From Oceanospirillum sediminis (GTDB lineage: Bacteria; Pseudomonadota; Gammaproteobacteria; Pseudomonadales; Halomonadaceae): a stretch of 64,000 nucleotides of DNA. The stretch lies in contig NZ_JACJFM010000006.1 in assembly GCF_014164585.1 (NCBI RefSeq), positions 41,606 to 105,605 on the forward strand. The letters run 5' to 3'. Of the stretch, positions 16,380 to 25,891 are shown in pieces (the stretch's first letter is position 1; the number at the start of each line of letters is the position of its first letter). A model generated the notes under the pieces. It had not been told where the DNA came from and did not search any database. It was given only the letters and a program-made list of their open reading frames with translations. The position numbers were made by a program, and so were the translations under genes.

Positions 16380-18311
16380 TTAGCAGGGATCGTCCCTGAA
16401 CTCTTTTTCAATCTGTCTGGCATAACCTTTTGGTGGCGGTACCCAACCGTGTTCGCTACGGGTATGGCGATCGTAGCGGTCATAGTTTATTGCTTCAGAC
16501 AGGGCTTTCTCCAGTTCAATAAACAGCCGGGTATACTGATGTGAGAACTTAATATCCTCATCAATCTTCTTCCAGGCTTCATACATCTCTGCCTCGTGAC
16601 GTTGCTCTTTCTCCAGCATGGCCGCTTTCATCTGCTCGACCCTGAAGGGATGCAGTCCCATAGATTTCAGGGCTTCACCGCCCATTTCAAGTGCTGAGTG
16701 ATAGGTTTCACTGACAATCCAGTCGGCCCCGGCACGTTTCAGTTCGTAATTGTGGCCCCGGTCAAAGGCCCTGGCCAGAATCTGTACATGAGGGTAGGCT
16801 TTTTTCACATGGCGAACCAGAGATATCGCTTTTTCTTTGTCATCGATGGTGACCACCAGCAAGCGGGCGCTTTCGATACCGGCGGTGTGTAACAGGTCGG
16901 GACGGGTGGAATCACCGAAGAAGCTTTTAATCTCGAACTGGCGCACGGTTTCTACCTGCGACAGGTTATGGTCCAGGATTACGGTCTGATAGCCATTGGC
17001 TGTCAGCATACGGTTGACAATCTGGCCGAAACGTCCGATTCCGGAGATAATCACAGGCCCCTGCTGGTCAATGTCATCTTCCTTTTGCTGCTGATTATTT
17101 TTCTGAGTGAATCTGGGTACAATAATCCGGTCAAACAGGATAAACAGTCCCGGAGTCAGGAACATCGAGATTGCGACAACCATTGATAGTATTTGAGCCA
17201 GTTCTGTTGGCAGTACGTGATTCTGAGTACTGTAGCCTAACAGAACAAAGCCGAATTCACCGGCCTGAGCCAGACTGAGGGTCAGCAGCCAGCGGTCTGT
17301 GCCACGTATTCTGAATATCAGTGCCAGTCCATAGAGTACAGCCGCTTTGAGATGCATGACACAAAGCGTCAGTGCAAGGATGGTTCCGGCATGTTCCAGG
17401 AGTAAGCTGAAGCTGATACCTGCACCTACTGTGATAAAGAACAGCCCCAGTAGCAGGCCTTTAAAAGGCTCTATGGTAGATTCCAGTTCATGACGGAATT
17501 CACTGTTAGCCAGCACAACACCTGCCAGAAATGCACCCAGGGCCGGGGATAACCCTACCAGACTCATCAGGGCTGCAATACCAATGACCAGCATCAGTGC
17601 TGTTGCTGTAAAAACCTCTCGCAGACCGGATTTCACTACATAGCGGAATAATGGATGTGCCAGGTAATGCCCTCCGGCAATCACTCCTACAATGGCTGCA
17701 ATTACAACAACAGCATGGGTCCAGCCTGACAGGTTAGCCACCAGAGAGAGTTCATCATGGTGCCCGGAGCTATGCGCTGCTCCGGTGTTCACCAGTTCTG
17801 GCAGTGCCAGTAGAGGGATGAGAGCCAGCATTGGGATAACGGCAATATCCTGAAACAACAGGATAGAAAATGCGCTGCGACCGCCTTCGGTACGTGATAA
17901 CTGCTTTTCCTGAAAGGTCTGCAGCACAATGGCTGTTGAAGATAGAGCAAAGATGAGCCCGATAGCCAGTGCAATTGACCAGACCTGTCCCATTGTAATG
18001 GCAGCCCAGGCAATCAGAGCCGTAGTAATGGCCACCTGAGCACCGCCTAGCCCTAACAGGCGCGCTTTCATATTCCAGAGCATTTGCGGTTCAAGTTCCA
18101 TACCGACCACAAACAACATCATCACAACACCAAATTCAGCAAAGTGCTGAATAGTGGCCGTTTCCTGCCCCACCAGGCCCGTTACGGGTCCAATGATCAC
18201 GCCTGCGACCAGGTAGCCAAGAACAGAGCCCAGCCCCAGGCGTTTTGCCAACGGTACAGCAATGACCGCAGCACACAGATAAATAAAGGCCTGAATAAAA
18301 TAGGCGGTCAT
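16380..18311 (-). CDS. KefB/KefC-type K+/H+ antiporter (CPA2) with RCK domain
   Basis: A 643-residue protein. Residues 1-385 are a CPA2 antiporter domain with about twelve helices (GYLVAGVIIGP, FGVVMMLFVVGMELEP, SSTAIVLQ, LLFQDIAVIPML). The conserved regulatory loop reads HELESTIEPFKGLLLGLFF. Residues 415-530 form a TrkA-N/RCK domain with GIGRFG, the nucleotide/glutathione-adduct site. Kef systems release K+ and acidify the cytoplasm to protect against electrophiles when glutathione adducts bind. The loop has Thr where KefC has Asp, which is closer to KefB. The ancillary flavoprotein gene overlaps its start by 4 bp. Confidence 0.92.
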   Translation of the reverse strand: MTAYFIQAFIYLCAAVIAVPLAKRLGLGSVLGYLVAGVIIGPVTGLVGQETATIQHFAEFGVVMMLFVVGMELEPQMLWNMKARLLGLGGAQVAITTALIAWAAITMGQVWSIALAIGLIFALSSTAIVLQTFQEKQLSRTEGGRSAFSILLFQDIAVIPMLALIPLLALPELVNTGAAHSSGHHDELSLVANLSGWTHAVVVIAAIVGVIAGGHYLAHPLFRYVVKSGLREVFTATALMLVIGIAALMSLVGLSPALGAFLAGVVLANSEFRHELESTIEPFKGLLLGLFFITVGAGISFSLLLEHAGTILALTLCVMHLKAAVLYGLALIFRIRGTDRWLLTLSLAQAGEFGFVLLGYSTQNHVLPTELAQILSMVVAISMFLTPGLFILFDRIIVPRFTQKNNQQQKEDDIDQQGPVIISGIGRFGQIVNRMLTANGYQTVILDHNLSQVETVRQFEIKSFFGDSTRPDLLHTAGIESARLLVVTIDDKEKAISLVRHVKKAYPHVQILARAFDRGHNYELKRAGADWIVSETYHSALEMGGEALKSMGLHPFRVEQMKAAMLEKEQRHEAEMYEAWKKIDEDIKFSHQYTRLFIELEKALSEAINYDRYDRHTRSEHGWVPPPKGYARQIEKEFRDDPC

Positions 18312-18916
18312 ATATCAGCCTCCTGTGAACGAACAAATTCATTCAGTGTGATGAAGTCAGCGGTGCTGATATGGTCGATTTCCCCTGCTTTAAAGTCATC
18401 CAGTAACTGAATAAAGCCGGAGATATGCTGATCCAGTCGCTGTTCTTCGACAGCGGTTCTGGCTCCGAACAGGGCATAAGGAGGCAGATAGCGCATACGG
18501 GTAATATTAGCCATCTGTTCCATTGGGGAGAGCAGCTCGCGGATCGTAAAGTGATTGTACCCCTCGTGCTGATAACCTTTTTCAGCACCGCCTGCCGTCA
18601 GAGCGCAGAAAAACAGTTTGTCCTGCAAGGCTTTTCCTTTTGAGCCGTAGGCAAAGTCATGTTCCAGTACCAGGTCCTGCCATTCTTTAAGCAGTGAAGG
18701 CGTTGAATACCAGTACAACGGAAACATAAACACCACTACATCATGGTTTACCAGTCGCTGTTGCTCACGGGATATATCGATATTAAATGTGGGATATTCA
18801 GCATAGAGATCAACACAGGTAATGCCAGGGGTATCTTCGCATGCCTGGAATAGCGGCAGATTCACTTCAGAACGGTGAGGGGAGGGGTGGGCAAACAGAA
18901 TCAGAATGTTTTTCAT
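18308..18916 (-). CDS. KefF/KefG-type ancillary flavoprotein
   Basis: A 202-residue flavodoxin-2 protein: ILILFAHPSPHRSEVN at the N-terminus for FMN phosphate binding, then MFPLYWYSTPSLLKEWQDLVLEHDFAYG, the family signature, and LTAGGAEKGY. KefF and KefG bind the matching Kef antiporter, are needed for full activity, and have quinone-reductase activity. The 4-bp overlap with the antiporter start implies translational coupling and a fixed complex. Which letter applies is not certain because the antiporter is between KefB and KefC. Confidence 0.9.
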   Translation of the reverse strand: MKNILILFAHPSPHRSEVNLPLFQACEDTPGITCVDLYAEYPTFNIDISREQQRLVNHDVVVFMFPLYWYSTPSLLKEWQDLVLEHDFAYGSKGKALQDKLFFCALTAGGAEKGYQHEGYNHFTIRELLSPMEQMANITRMRYLPPYALFGARTAVEEQRLDQHISGFIQLLDDFKAGEIDHISTADFITLNEFVRSQEADI

Positions 18917-19053
18917 CAGATATCCTTTTATCCGGGCTCTGTTTTAATTTTTCGTAATAGTCTCAGTATGATGGGATAGCAGCCAATTTTAAATCCCTGA
19001 GAGCTATACCAAATCAGGGTAAATACCAGGGCTGAGTCTTTTCGGTCAGCTGG

Positions 19054-19788
19054 TTATTCCCATAGCTCGGCTATTGGGGTATCAGGGGTGTACCTGTCTG
19101 CCACCTGGGCCATGAGTAACTCTGCCGTGGCAAGAGCATCTGTCAGTGCATGATGGGGCGTATAAAACGGCAGGTTATAGCGGGCTCGGCTATCGGCGAG
19201 GCGCACGGATGCCGGTTTTTTACCCAGAATCTGACTCCACAGGCTCATAGGTTTACGTCGGTGAATTCTGGCTTCCAGGCCCAGGGTGTCTACCAGTGGA
19301 AAGTGAATACCTTCCCCCAGACGTTTTTTCAGCGCCTGATCCAGAAATGGCCTTTCTATTGCCTGGTAATGGACAACAGCTACCCTGCCAGATAATGCTT
19401 CCAGCAGAGGCTGAAGTATCCTGGTCAGATCCGGTGCTGAATCCAGATCTGCATGGGTAATCTGATGGATGATAACAGAGGCTGATTTCAGAGGTACGTC
19501 CGGTTTTAGCAGCCAGTGGCGCGCTTCCCGGCAGCGAATCCGATTAAGAGTAAAAGGTACCAGGCCAATACTGATAATATCATCCCGTTGAGGGTCCAGG
19601 CCTGTGGTTTCAAAATCAATGGCCAGAAACTCAATCTCTGATAACGGGGTCACGGAGGAGGGTATGCCGCTTTGGTAATAGTGTTTCAGTAAAGGGTTCT
19701 GGCAGGATATAGACTGTTTCTGGAAGCGATCTGGCCAGTCGATGGGAGCAGACATAGAAGGCATGTCTGTTAAACGGGGAAATAACAT
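19054..19788 (-). CDS. DEDDh 3'-5' exonuclease (DnaQ/epsilon-like)
   Basis: A 244-residue protein with the exonuclease motifs: Exo I FLAIDFETTGLDPQRDDIISIGLV (Asp, Glu), Exo II region VVHYQAIERPFLDQ (here HYQAIER in place of the usual HNAxFD, retaining an acidic residue after a gap) and Exo III HHALTDALATAELL (His, Asp). It lacks polymerase-binding extensions, so it is a stand-alone nuclease, perhaps in repair or RNA turnover. Relatives in Pseudomonas-group genomes sit near nucleotidyltransferase/CBS and permease genes; here a BCCT permease gene is upstream. Confidence 0.83.
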   Translation of the reverse strand: MLFPRLTDMPSMSAPIDWPDRFQKQSISCQNPLLKHYYQSGIPSSVTPLSEIEFLAIDFETTGLDPQRDDIISIGLVPFTLNRIRCREARHWLLKPDVPLKSASVIIHQITHADLDSAPDLTRILQPLLEALSGRVAVVHYQAIERPFLDQALKKRLGEGIHFPLVDTLGLEARIHRRKPMSLWSQILGKKPASVRLADSRARYNLPFYTPHHALTDALATAELLMAQVADRYTPDTPIAELWE

Positions 19789-19829
19789 AATAGCAACGCC
19801 AGTTAACGCCTTGCGAAAATATGACTATG

Positions 19830-19857
19830 CATACGGACCAGATGTCTGGTCCGTATG
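19830..19857. terminator. Near-perfect 28-bp palindrome after the BCCT gene
   Basis: CATACGGACCAGA and TCTGGTCCGTATG form 13-bp arms separated by TG. It lies 45 bp after the BCCT stop and 42 bp before the exonuclease start. It most simply forms a stable 3'-end hairpin, although only a short T-run follows on the minus strand. As DNA it would also make a symmetric protein site. Confidence 0.55.
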
Positions 19858-19901
19858 GTTTTCCTGAGTAGATTGTTATCCGGTTGAAGTGTTTCAGATA
19901 A

Positions 19902-21527
19902 CTACCTGGGTTCTGATGCCAGGCCTTTCAACAAGGATACACTGGCTACCAGCAAAACAATAGTAAATGGAAAGCCCGTTGAAACGGCCATTGCCTGAAG
20001 GGCAGCCAGACCACCTCCCAGCATCAGAGCAATGGCAATCAGGCCTTCAAATGTACACCAGAAAATACGTTGTGGTTTAGGTGCATCGACTTTACCTCCG
20101 GCAGCGATAGCATCAATAACCAGAGAGCCTGAGTCTGAAGAGGTGATAAAGAATACGACTACCAGCACAATCGCAATCAGAGAGGTGATTTCAGACAATG
20201 GTAATGCATCCAGCATCGTAAATAATTTCAGTGGCAAAGTAGACTCAGTAACAGCCTTATAGCCATCATTGACCAGTTGATCAATGGCGGTGCCACCAAA
20301 AGTAGTCATCCAGAGTACGCAAGCCAGAGAGGGTACCAGCAGTACAGAGATCATAAACTCTCGCACTGTGCGGCCTCTTGAAACCCTGGCGATAAACATA
20401 CCGACAAAAGGAGACCAGGAGATCCACCAGGCCCAGTAGAACGCAGTCCAGCCTGAAGCAAAGTTCGTATCCTCCCGGTTAATCGGTACTGATAACGCAG
20501 GCAGATACTGGATGTAAGCCCCCAGGTTACTGAAAAAACCAGATATAATCGCCAGCGTCGGGCCGACCAGAATCACAAATATCAGCAGTAATAACGCCAG
20601 CGCCATATTGATTTCTGACAGACGTTTCACACCTGAATCCATACCTGCCAGAACAGATATGAGCGCAACGGCAGTAATCGCCAGCACCAGGATAATTTCT
20701 GTGGTTGTCCCTGAGGGAATGCCAAACAGATAATTAAGCCCTGCACCAGCCTGGGATGCGCCAATGCCTAATGAGGTTGCCAGACCAAACAGGGTGGAAA
20801 AGATCGCCAGGATATCAATGATATGACCTGGCCAGCCCCAGACGCGTTCACCCAGCAAAGGGTAGAATACTGAACGCATAGTCAGAGGCAGACCTTTATT
20901 AAAGGCAAATAAAGCCAGCCCCAGAGCCAGTACTGCATAAATAGCCCAGGGATGAAGGCCCCAATGGTAGATAGTGGCTGCCATACCTAAGCGCATGGCG
21001 GTTTCTGTATCTCCGGCAGCACCGCCCAGAGGGGCCCAGTCGGTGCGGACTCCTGCCTCTGTACTGGTGCCTGCTAATGAGCTGGAAAAGTGCGACAGGG
21101 GTTCTGATACGCCGTAGAACATCAGACCAATTCCCATTCCAGCTGCAAATAGCATGGAGAACCAACCGGCATAAGAGTAGTCGGGTGTTGCTTCCGTGCC
21201 ACCAATTCGGACTTTGCCCAGCGGGGAGAAAATCAGGAACAGGCAGATCAGTACAAAGATATTTCCAGCACTAAGAAAAAACCAGTCCAGGTTGGTTGTC
21301 AGCCAGGATCTCAGATCCCCGAATAGAGGTCCCATATGGTTCTGGAAAGCGAGGGTCAGGAAAACAAAAGCGACGACGGTGAGGCCTGAGATCAAAAATA
21401 CCCGATTATGGATATCAAGCCCAAAAGGGCCGATTTGAAAAGCGACATTGTCCTGGCCAATCTGGTAATCCGTATTAATCGGATTAACCTGACCGTCCGG
21501 TGACATAATGTCGTTATTACTGCTCAT
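19902..21527 (-). CDS. BCCT-family betaine/choline/carnitine transporter
   Basis: A 541-residue, 12-TM protein with the BCCT signatures GMGIGLMFYGVSEPLSHF and FYWAWWISWSPFVGMFIARVSRGRTVREF, whose Trp residues form the ammonium cage. The GMGIGL form is like the Na+-coupled BetP group. It imports glycine betaine or related compounds for osmoprotection or carbon. The N-terminal 40 residues are hydrophilic; the C-terminal tail is very short, so BetP-like stretch sensing by a long tail is unlikely. AGGAG stands nine bases before the start. The neighbouring kinase gene on the same strand might act on an imported amino alcohol. Confidence 0.92.
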   Translation of the reverse strand: MSSNNDIMSPDGQVNPINTDYQIGQDNVAFQIGPFGLDIHNRVFLISGLTVVAFVFLTLAFQNHMGPLFGDLRSWLTTNLDWFFLSAGNIFVLICLFLIFSPLGKVRIGGTEATPDYSYAGWFSMLFAAGMGIGLMFYGVSEPLSHFSSSLAGTSTEAGVRTDWAPLGGAAGDTETAMRLGMAATIYHWGLHPWAIYAVLALGLALFAFNKGLPLTMRSVFYPLLGERVWGWPGHIIDILAIFSTLFGLATSLGIGASQAGAGLNYLFGIPSGTTTEIILVLAITAVALISVLAGMDSGVKRLSEINMALALLLLIFVILVGPTLAIISGFFSNLGAYIQYLPALSVPINREDTNFASGWTAFYWAWWISWSPFVGMFIARVSRGRTVREFMISVLLVPSLACVLWMTTFGGTAIDQLVNDGYKAVTESTLPLKLFTMLDALPLSEITSLIAIVLVVVFFITSSDSGSLVIDAIAAGGKVDAPKPQRIFWCTFEGLIAIALMLGGGLAALQAMAVSTGFPFTIVLLVASVSLLKGLASEPR

Positions 21528-21932
21528 AAAAGCAACTCCTGCTGATTCAGGTAAATCATTAACACCATAGATATAATAGCCGGAGCTTCTTACCTGTGTA
21601 TTGATATTGCAGCGACATATCTGAATGCAGGTATTTCGATATTCACCGGATGGTGGATATGGAATCTATTAGCAGATCAGCTTTTTCAGATATCTATGGG
21701 GTTAATGAATTAGCTGAATTTGTTTAGTTATCTTAAGATTGTAGCACGTTTTTAAAGTATTAATCCTTTGTGTTAGAGGTTTTTAAGGTTTTTTTTGCTT
21801 ATAAGACTAATTATTTTGTTGAAGAGGGCTTTGTGTGCCGGATGATTGAGTCGGCGTATGAGGTGCTGAATCTGGAAACCGGTTGCACATAGCAAACAAC
21901 CATTTTTTGTAATTGAGGTGATGGTATACGTG
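21528..21932. other. AT-rich intergenic region upstream of the BCCT gene
   Basis: This is 405 bp with no coding sequence. It contains long T-rich tracts, with AGGTTTTTAAGG at about 21778 followed by eight T's, and is probably the promoter region of the transporter gene. I see no recognisable BetI site, IS remnant or strong hairpin. Confidence 0.4.
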
Positions 21933-22721
21933 TCATAAATGATTCTCTTCCCTGATGCGGTACCAGAGTTTAGCCAGCAGCTGATTAAACTGAATCGCGT
22001 CTTTTAAACCGGGAATAAATTCTTCATAGGATAATTCAGAAAAGATGGGTAATGCGGACAAATCACTGGCTGATATTTCAAATTCTGTATACAGCATAGC
22101 GATATCAAACCAGGGGTTACCAACACCGGCATATTCCCAGTCAATAATTTTCAGACTGAGTTCATCGCTGTCATCGATCAGCAGATTACCTTTATGCAGG
22201 TCGTGATGCACCAGGCAAAAAGAGATGTCGGGTAATTTGCGATACAGTGCCACCAGTTGGTCCAGCTGATTCAGCCAGTAGGCGGCTTCAGGTAGCAGGT
22301 TCAGTCTCTGCTGATAAAGGATAAACAGGTCAGGGTAGCTGAATCGCTGAGGGGAGACGATCAGCTGAAAATCTTCTGCCATACTTAACAGGCGATTTTG
22401 CAGCAGGCTATGGTGGTGATGTAGTTGCTTATTACTGATAGGCTCGCCATGATCTTTCATCACGCACCAGCCCGCATCCGGGTCGCAGCCCAGTACCTGC
22501 ATTGACCAGTTAAAAGGCTGAATTGCGGTCAGGACAGAGTGCTCTCTGTACCGATCTGTACCAAAGGTGAGCTCTGATGCACCATTAATGCGAAGAATTA
22601 GTGGCATATCATGCCGCATTCCGTGATAAATGTAATTGCTGGTTCCGCCATTTGAGACAGGTGACCAGCGAATATTATCGTGCAGATGCATATTGACCCG
22701 TTGAAAAATATCTTCATGCAT
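21933..22721 (-). CDS. APH/ChoK-fold small-molecule kinase (thiamine or choline kinase-like)
   Basis: A 262-residue kinase with a Brenner motif FCLVHHDLHKGNLLID (catalytic Asp and Asn) and the metal Asp in KIIDWEYAGVGNPWFDIAMLY. This is the pattern shared by choline kinase LicA and by thiamine kinase ThiK, whose DxHxGN and LIDWEYAG are close. GGAG precedes the start. It is divergent from thiBPQ, which suggests phosphorylation of imported thiamine; the BCCT transporter on its other side leaves choline possible. The substrate is undetermined. Confidence 0.8.
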   Translation of the reverse strand: MHEDIFQRVNMHLHDNIRWSPVSNGGTSNYIYHGMRHDMPLILRINGASELTFGTDRYREHSVLTAIQPFNWSMQVLGCDPDAGWCVMKDHGEPISNKQLHHHHSLLQNRLLSMAEDFQLIVSPQRFSYPDLFILYQQRLNLLPEAAYWLNQLDQLVALYRKLPDISFCLVHHDLHKGNLLIDDSDELSLKIIDWEYAGVGNPWFDIAMLYTEFEISASDLSALPIFSELSYEEFIPGLKDAIQFNQLLAKLWYRIREENHL

Positions 22722-22882
22722 AGCAGCTTCTCCGGCTTTTAGATATTATGCAGCGCACTTTTTATAGTATTGAGCAAAATTGCCGGGAAATACTGCCAGA
22801 TTATTAGTTCAGATCACAGTTCCGGCTGCTTAAATGACTGGCATTGTTATTAAAATTGTCCTGATCAGCATATCGAACGGGT

Positions 22883-22994
22883 TGGGCGGTGTGCTCGTAT
22901 ACACCGATGAAAAATGCCCCGGATTTTCTCCTGTAACAGGCTGGCGCACAGCAACTTCTGTCCAGATATGTTCCCCTGTGACAGGGAGAACATT
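22883..22994 (+). promoter_or_regulatory. Hairpin-rich thiB leader with two CCTGT(A/G)ACAGG palindromes
   Basis: Upstream of thiB, CGGTGT (22887-22892) pairs with ACACCG (22901-22906). Two 11-bp palindromes, CCTGTAACAGG (22930-22940) and CCTGTGACAGG (22975-22985), are 45 bp apart. The second is nested in a larger stem (ATGTTC with GAACAT). They could be RNA stems or paired operator sites. The TPP aptamer words CTGAGA and ACCTGAT are not present. Confidence 0.45.
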
Positions 22995-23059
22995 TTTGGA
23001 TTACACAGATTAAGTCGGGTGATGTAACAATGACTGCGATTCAGAAACCAAAGGTCGTA

Positions 23060-24061
23060 ATGATGGATTGGAAAAATAAACTGCTATTGTCACTGGCTAC
23101 GGGCCTGCTGTTGTTCAATAATCTCACTTATGCCGGGATAAAAACGCTTAATATCTATACTTACGACTCTTTCGTTTCAGAGTGGGGGCCAGGACCTCAA
23201 CTGGAAAAGGCATTTGAGGCTCAGTGTCAGTGTGATATTAAATTTGTGGCAGCAGAAGATGGTGTCAGTATTCTGAATCGCATGCGTATTGAGGGCAAAA
23301 AAAGCAAAGCCGATGTATTGCTTGGGCTGGACAATGGGCTGATGGAAGAAACCCGTAGGCTGGGGTTTGTTAAAACCCATGAACTGCCCCTGGATCATCT
23401 TAAAGCAGAGCTGAACTGGCAGGATAAGCAGTTTATGCCGTTTGATTACGGTTATTTTGCTTTTATCTATGACAGCCGAAAGATCAGCCAGCCAGCAAAT
23501 TCTTTATCGGAGCTGATTAACTCTGATGTTCAGGTGATCTATCAGGATCCAAGAACCAGTACGCCTGGACAGGGGCTGATGACCTGGATGAAGGCGGTAT
23601 ACGGCGATAAAACTGCGGAGCAGTGGCAACAGCTAGCGGGGCATACTGTGACGGTCACCAAAGGCTGGTGGGAAGCTTATAGTATGTTTCTGGAAGGTGG
23701 CAGTGATTATGTATTAAGTTATACCACATCCCCTGCTTACCATGCTGTGGTTGAAGGACATAACCATTACAAAGCGGCTTTGTTCAGTGAGGGGCATGTG
23801 ACTCAGACAGAAGTTGCAGCTATCGCTCATACCAGCCAGCAACCAGAGCTGGCACGGGAGTTTATTCGTTTTCTGACCTCTGAAGCAGCTCAGAAAATTA
23901 TTCCTGTGACCAACTGGATGCTGCCGGTTATCGATCAGGTGGAATTGCCGGATGCATTTGATCAGTTGATCCAGCCTGAACAGATCGGTTTCTCTCCGGC
24001 GGAGATTGCTCAACAACGCAAGCAATGGCTGCGTGAGTGGCGTCGTTCCGCCAGTCAGTAA
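23060..24061 (+). CDS. thiB: Thiamine ABC transporter, periplasmic binding protein
   Basis: A 333-residue protein from the second cluster of ATGs, chosen because AAAGG lies five bases upstream and the signal peptide (MMDWKNKLLLSLATGLLLF...YAG) then starts cleanly. The mature part closely follows E. coli ThiB: YTYDSFVSEWGPGPQLEKAFEAQC, EDGVSILNRMRIEGKKSKADV, VIYQDPRTSTPGQGL, VTVTKGWWEAYSMFLEG and YTTSPAYH. It binds thiamine, TMP and TPP. It is the first gene of thiBPQ and is separated from thiP by a hairpin that may favour its expression. Confidence 0.95.
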   Translation: MMDWKNKLLLSLATGLLLFNNLTYAGIKTLNIYTYDSFVSEWGPGPQLEKAFEAQCQCDIKFVAAEDGVSILNRMRIEGKKSKADVLLGLDNGLMEETRRLGFVKTHELPLDHLKAELNWQDKQFMPFDYGYFAFIYDSRKISQPANSLSELINSDVQVIYQDPRTSTPGQGLMTWMKAVYGDKTAEQWQQLAGHTVTVTKGWWEAYSMFLEGGSDYVLSYTTSPAYHAVVEGHNHYKAALFSEGHVTQTEVAAIAHTSQQPELAREFIRFLTSEAAQKIIPVTNWMLPVIDQVELPDAFDQLIQPEQIGFSPAEIAQQRKQWLREWRRSASQ

Positions 24062-24085
24062 GTTGTTTGTTTCGCCTGTGATGGA

Positions 24086-24106
24086 CCTGCTCGCTTATTG
24101 AGCAGG
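24086..24106 (+). terminator. Intercistronic hairpin thiB-thiP
   Basis: CCTGCTC and GAGCAGG form a 7-bp stem with a GCTTATT loop, 25 bp after the thiB stop. Such hairpins after a binding-protein gene commonly stabilise its mRNA or stop part of the transcription, giving excess binding protein over permease. No long T-run follows. Confidence 0.6.
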
Positions 24107-24244
24107 TCTGGCTCTTGTTCTTTACCTTTCAGTCTTCTTCATTGTTAAAAATCGTTTTATGCGCCGGAACCAGGGTTTCTGTGCAGAACCTTGCCATATT
24201 ATCTGGTTACAGGTTGGCGAATATCGAAATACTTTTGTTCAGGT

Positions 24245-25891
24245 ATGTATTGCGTGAAACCCGGCTCTCTTTTCTTGATCTTTCTGGCATATGGCCTGGT
24301 AATGGGGATTACCGGGTTGGCGTTCTACGGACTGGCTGGCTTCAGTCAGGGAGGTACAGATACGCTGATAACACCTGATCTGCAGTTATTGAATGATCCT
24401 TATATTATTCAGATTCTGCTGTTTTCCATAAAACAGGCAGGATTAAGTGCTTTACTTTCAGTGTTACTGGCCATTCCTCTGGCACGAGCGATTTACTTTC
24501 TGCCCCGGTTGGCCGGGCGTACACTGTTTCTTAAGCTATGCTTACTCAGCTTTGTTATGCCAACTCTGGTGCTGATTACCGGGCTGGTGGCTCTGAGTGG
24601 ACGTTCCGGATTACTGACCCCCTGGCTGGGAGAGGACTGGAATCTGTATGGTTTACAAGGCATCTTGCTGGCACATATTTATCTGAATATGCCGCTGGCT
24701 GTCAGGGTGTTATGTCAGCAACTGAATCATATACCTGATACCAGCTGGCGCCTGGCGCAGCAATTAAAGTTTAATCGCTGGCAGCTGTTTTATCGGGTGG
24801 AATGGCCTGCTGTGCAGCAGACTATCTGGCTGTTGCTGGCATTTATCTTTGTACTCTGTTTTAACAGTTTTGCCGTTGTTCTGGCACTGGGTGGCGGCCC
24901 TGCATCAACGACACTGGAAGTGGCTATTTATCAGGCACTGAAGTATGACTTTAACCTGAGTGAAGCCCTGACGCTGGCCTGGTTACAGTTTCTGATTGCC
25001 GGGCTGATTTTCCTGGTGATGGCACGTATGGGTAAAGTACGCTGGCTGAGTGCTGACACCCATAGCCAGCGTTGGCAACCTCAATGGCCGGTATGGCAGC
25101 GGCACGTTTATTCTGCGGGCTATTATCTGAGCTGGCTGGTGCTGTTATTGCCAATGATCGCTTTGCTGCCTTCCGTGATAGATGCCCGTGTTGAGCAAAT
25201 CTCGCTGGCTGTTATGCTGGACAGTACGCTTTACTCTCTGCTGCTGGCATCGGGCAGCGCCATACTGGCAACCTTACTGGCCTGGTGGCTGTTATTAGCG
25301 GTCAGGCATGCTGTGAATGTCCATAAGCCTGGCTGGCGAGTGCTGTTTCAATGGTTAGCGACCCATACTCTGGTGGCTCCGGCGATGGTGCTGTCAACAG
25401 GATTGTATATTCTGCTGTTGCCTTTAATTGACCTTGAGCGTTGGGGCATTACCTGGTTGTTGTTGCTGAACAGCGTATTGTTGCTGCCCTTCGTGGTATC
25501 CCAGATTCAGCCTCGATTACTGCAGTTTGATCAGCAGTATCATTATCTGGCACAGAACCTGAAGCTGTCGCCTGTTCAGTCTGTACAGGTGATCTGGCCA
25601 TTTGTCAGGCCTGTGATCAGCAGTGCGTTCTCCCTGGCACTATTGCTGGCTTTAGGGGATGTGGCTGTTTTCTCTATTTTTGGCGGCAGTGAACGTATGA
25701 CACTGCCGTGGCTGATTTACAGTTATGCCGGAAGTTACCGTATTGCTGAGGCTGCGCTGGTGTCTCTGCTCCTTCTGGCCTTGTGCGCTATTCTGGTCTG
25801 GCTGTTTGAGCGCAGCTATCATCGCCCTGTAAAGGGCACAGCGGCTGCGCCTCGTAACTCCACTTCTGAATACAATAAACAGGAAACATGA
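24245..25891 (+). CDS. thiP: Thiamine ABC transporter, permease
   Basis: About 548 residues with two homologous permease halves and about twelve TM helices. Each half holds an EAA-type loop (for example DTSWRLAQQLKFNRWQLFYRVEWP; second half HYLAQNLKLSPVQSVQVIWPFVRP). FNSFAVVLALGGGPASTTLEVAIYQAL matches the E. coli ThiP stretch after the first EAA loop. Start choice is open: TTG 24191, ATG 24245, or GTG 24254, which has AGG ten bases upstream. Its 3' end overlaps thiQ by 4 bp. Confidence 0.92.
   Translation: MYCVKPGSLFLIFLAYGLVMGITGLAFYGLAGFSQGGTDTLITPDLQLLNDPYIIQILLFSIKQAGLSALLSVLLAIPLARAIYFLPRLAGRTLFLKLCLLSFVMPTLVLITGLVALSGRSGLLTPWLGEDWNLYGLQGILLAHIYLNMPLAVRVLCQQLNHIPDTSWRLAQQLKFNRWQLFYRVEWPAVQQTIWLLLAFIFVLCFNSFAVVLALGGGPASTTLEVAIYQALKYDFNLSEALTLAWLQFLIAGLIFLVMARMGKVRWLSADTHSQRWQPQWPVWQRHVYSAGYYLSWLVLLLPMIALLPSVIDARVEQISLAVMLDSTLYSLLLASGSAILATLLAWWLLLAVRHAVNVHKPGWRVLFQWLATHTLVAPAMVLSTGLYILLLPLIDLERWGITWLLLLNSVLLLPFVVSQIQPRLLQFDQQYHYLAQNLKLSPVQSVQVIWPFVRPVISSAFSLALLLALGDVAVFSIFGGSERMTLPWLIYSYAGSYRIAEAALVSLLLLALCAILVWLFERSYHRPVKGTAAAPRNSTSEYNKQET

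Noticed and set aside
22722..23059. TPP riboswitch before thiB
   Set aside because: The conserved aptamer words were searched by eye and not found. The visible hairpins do not make a TPP fold.
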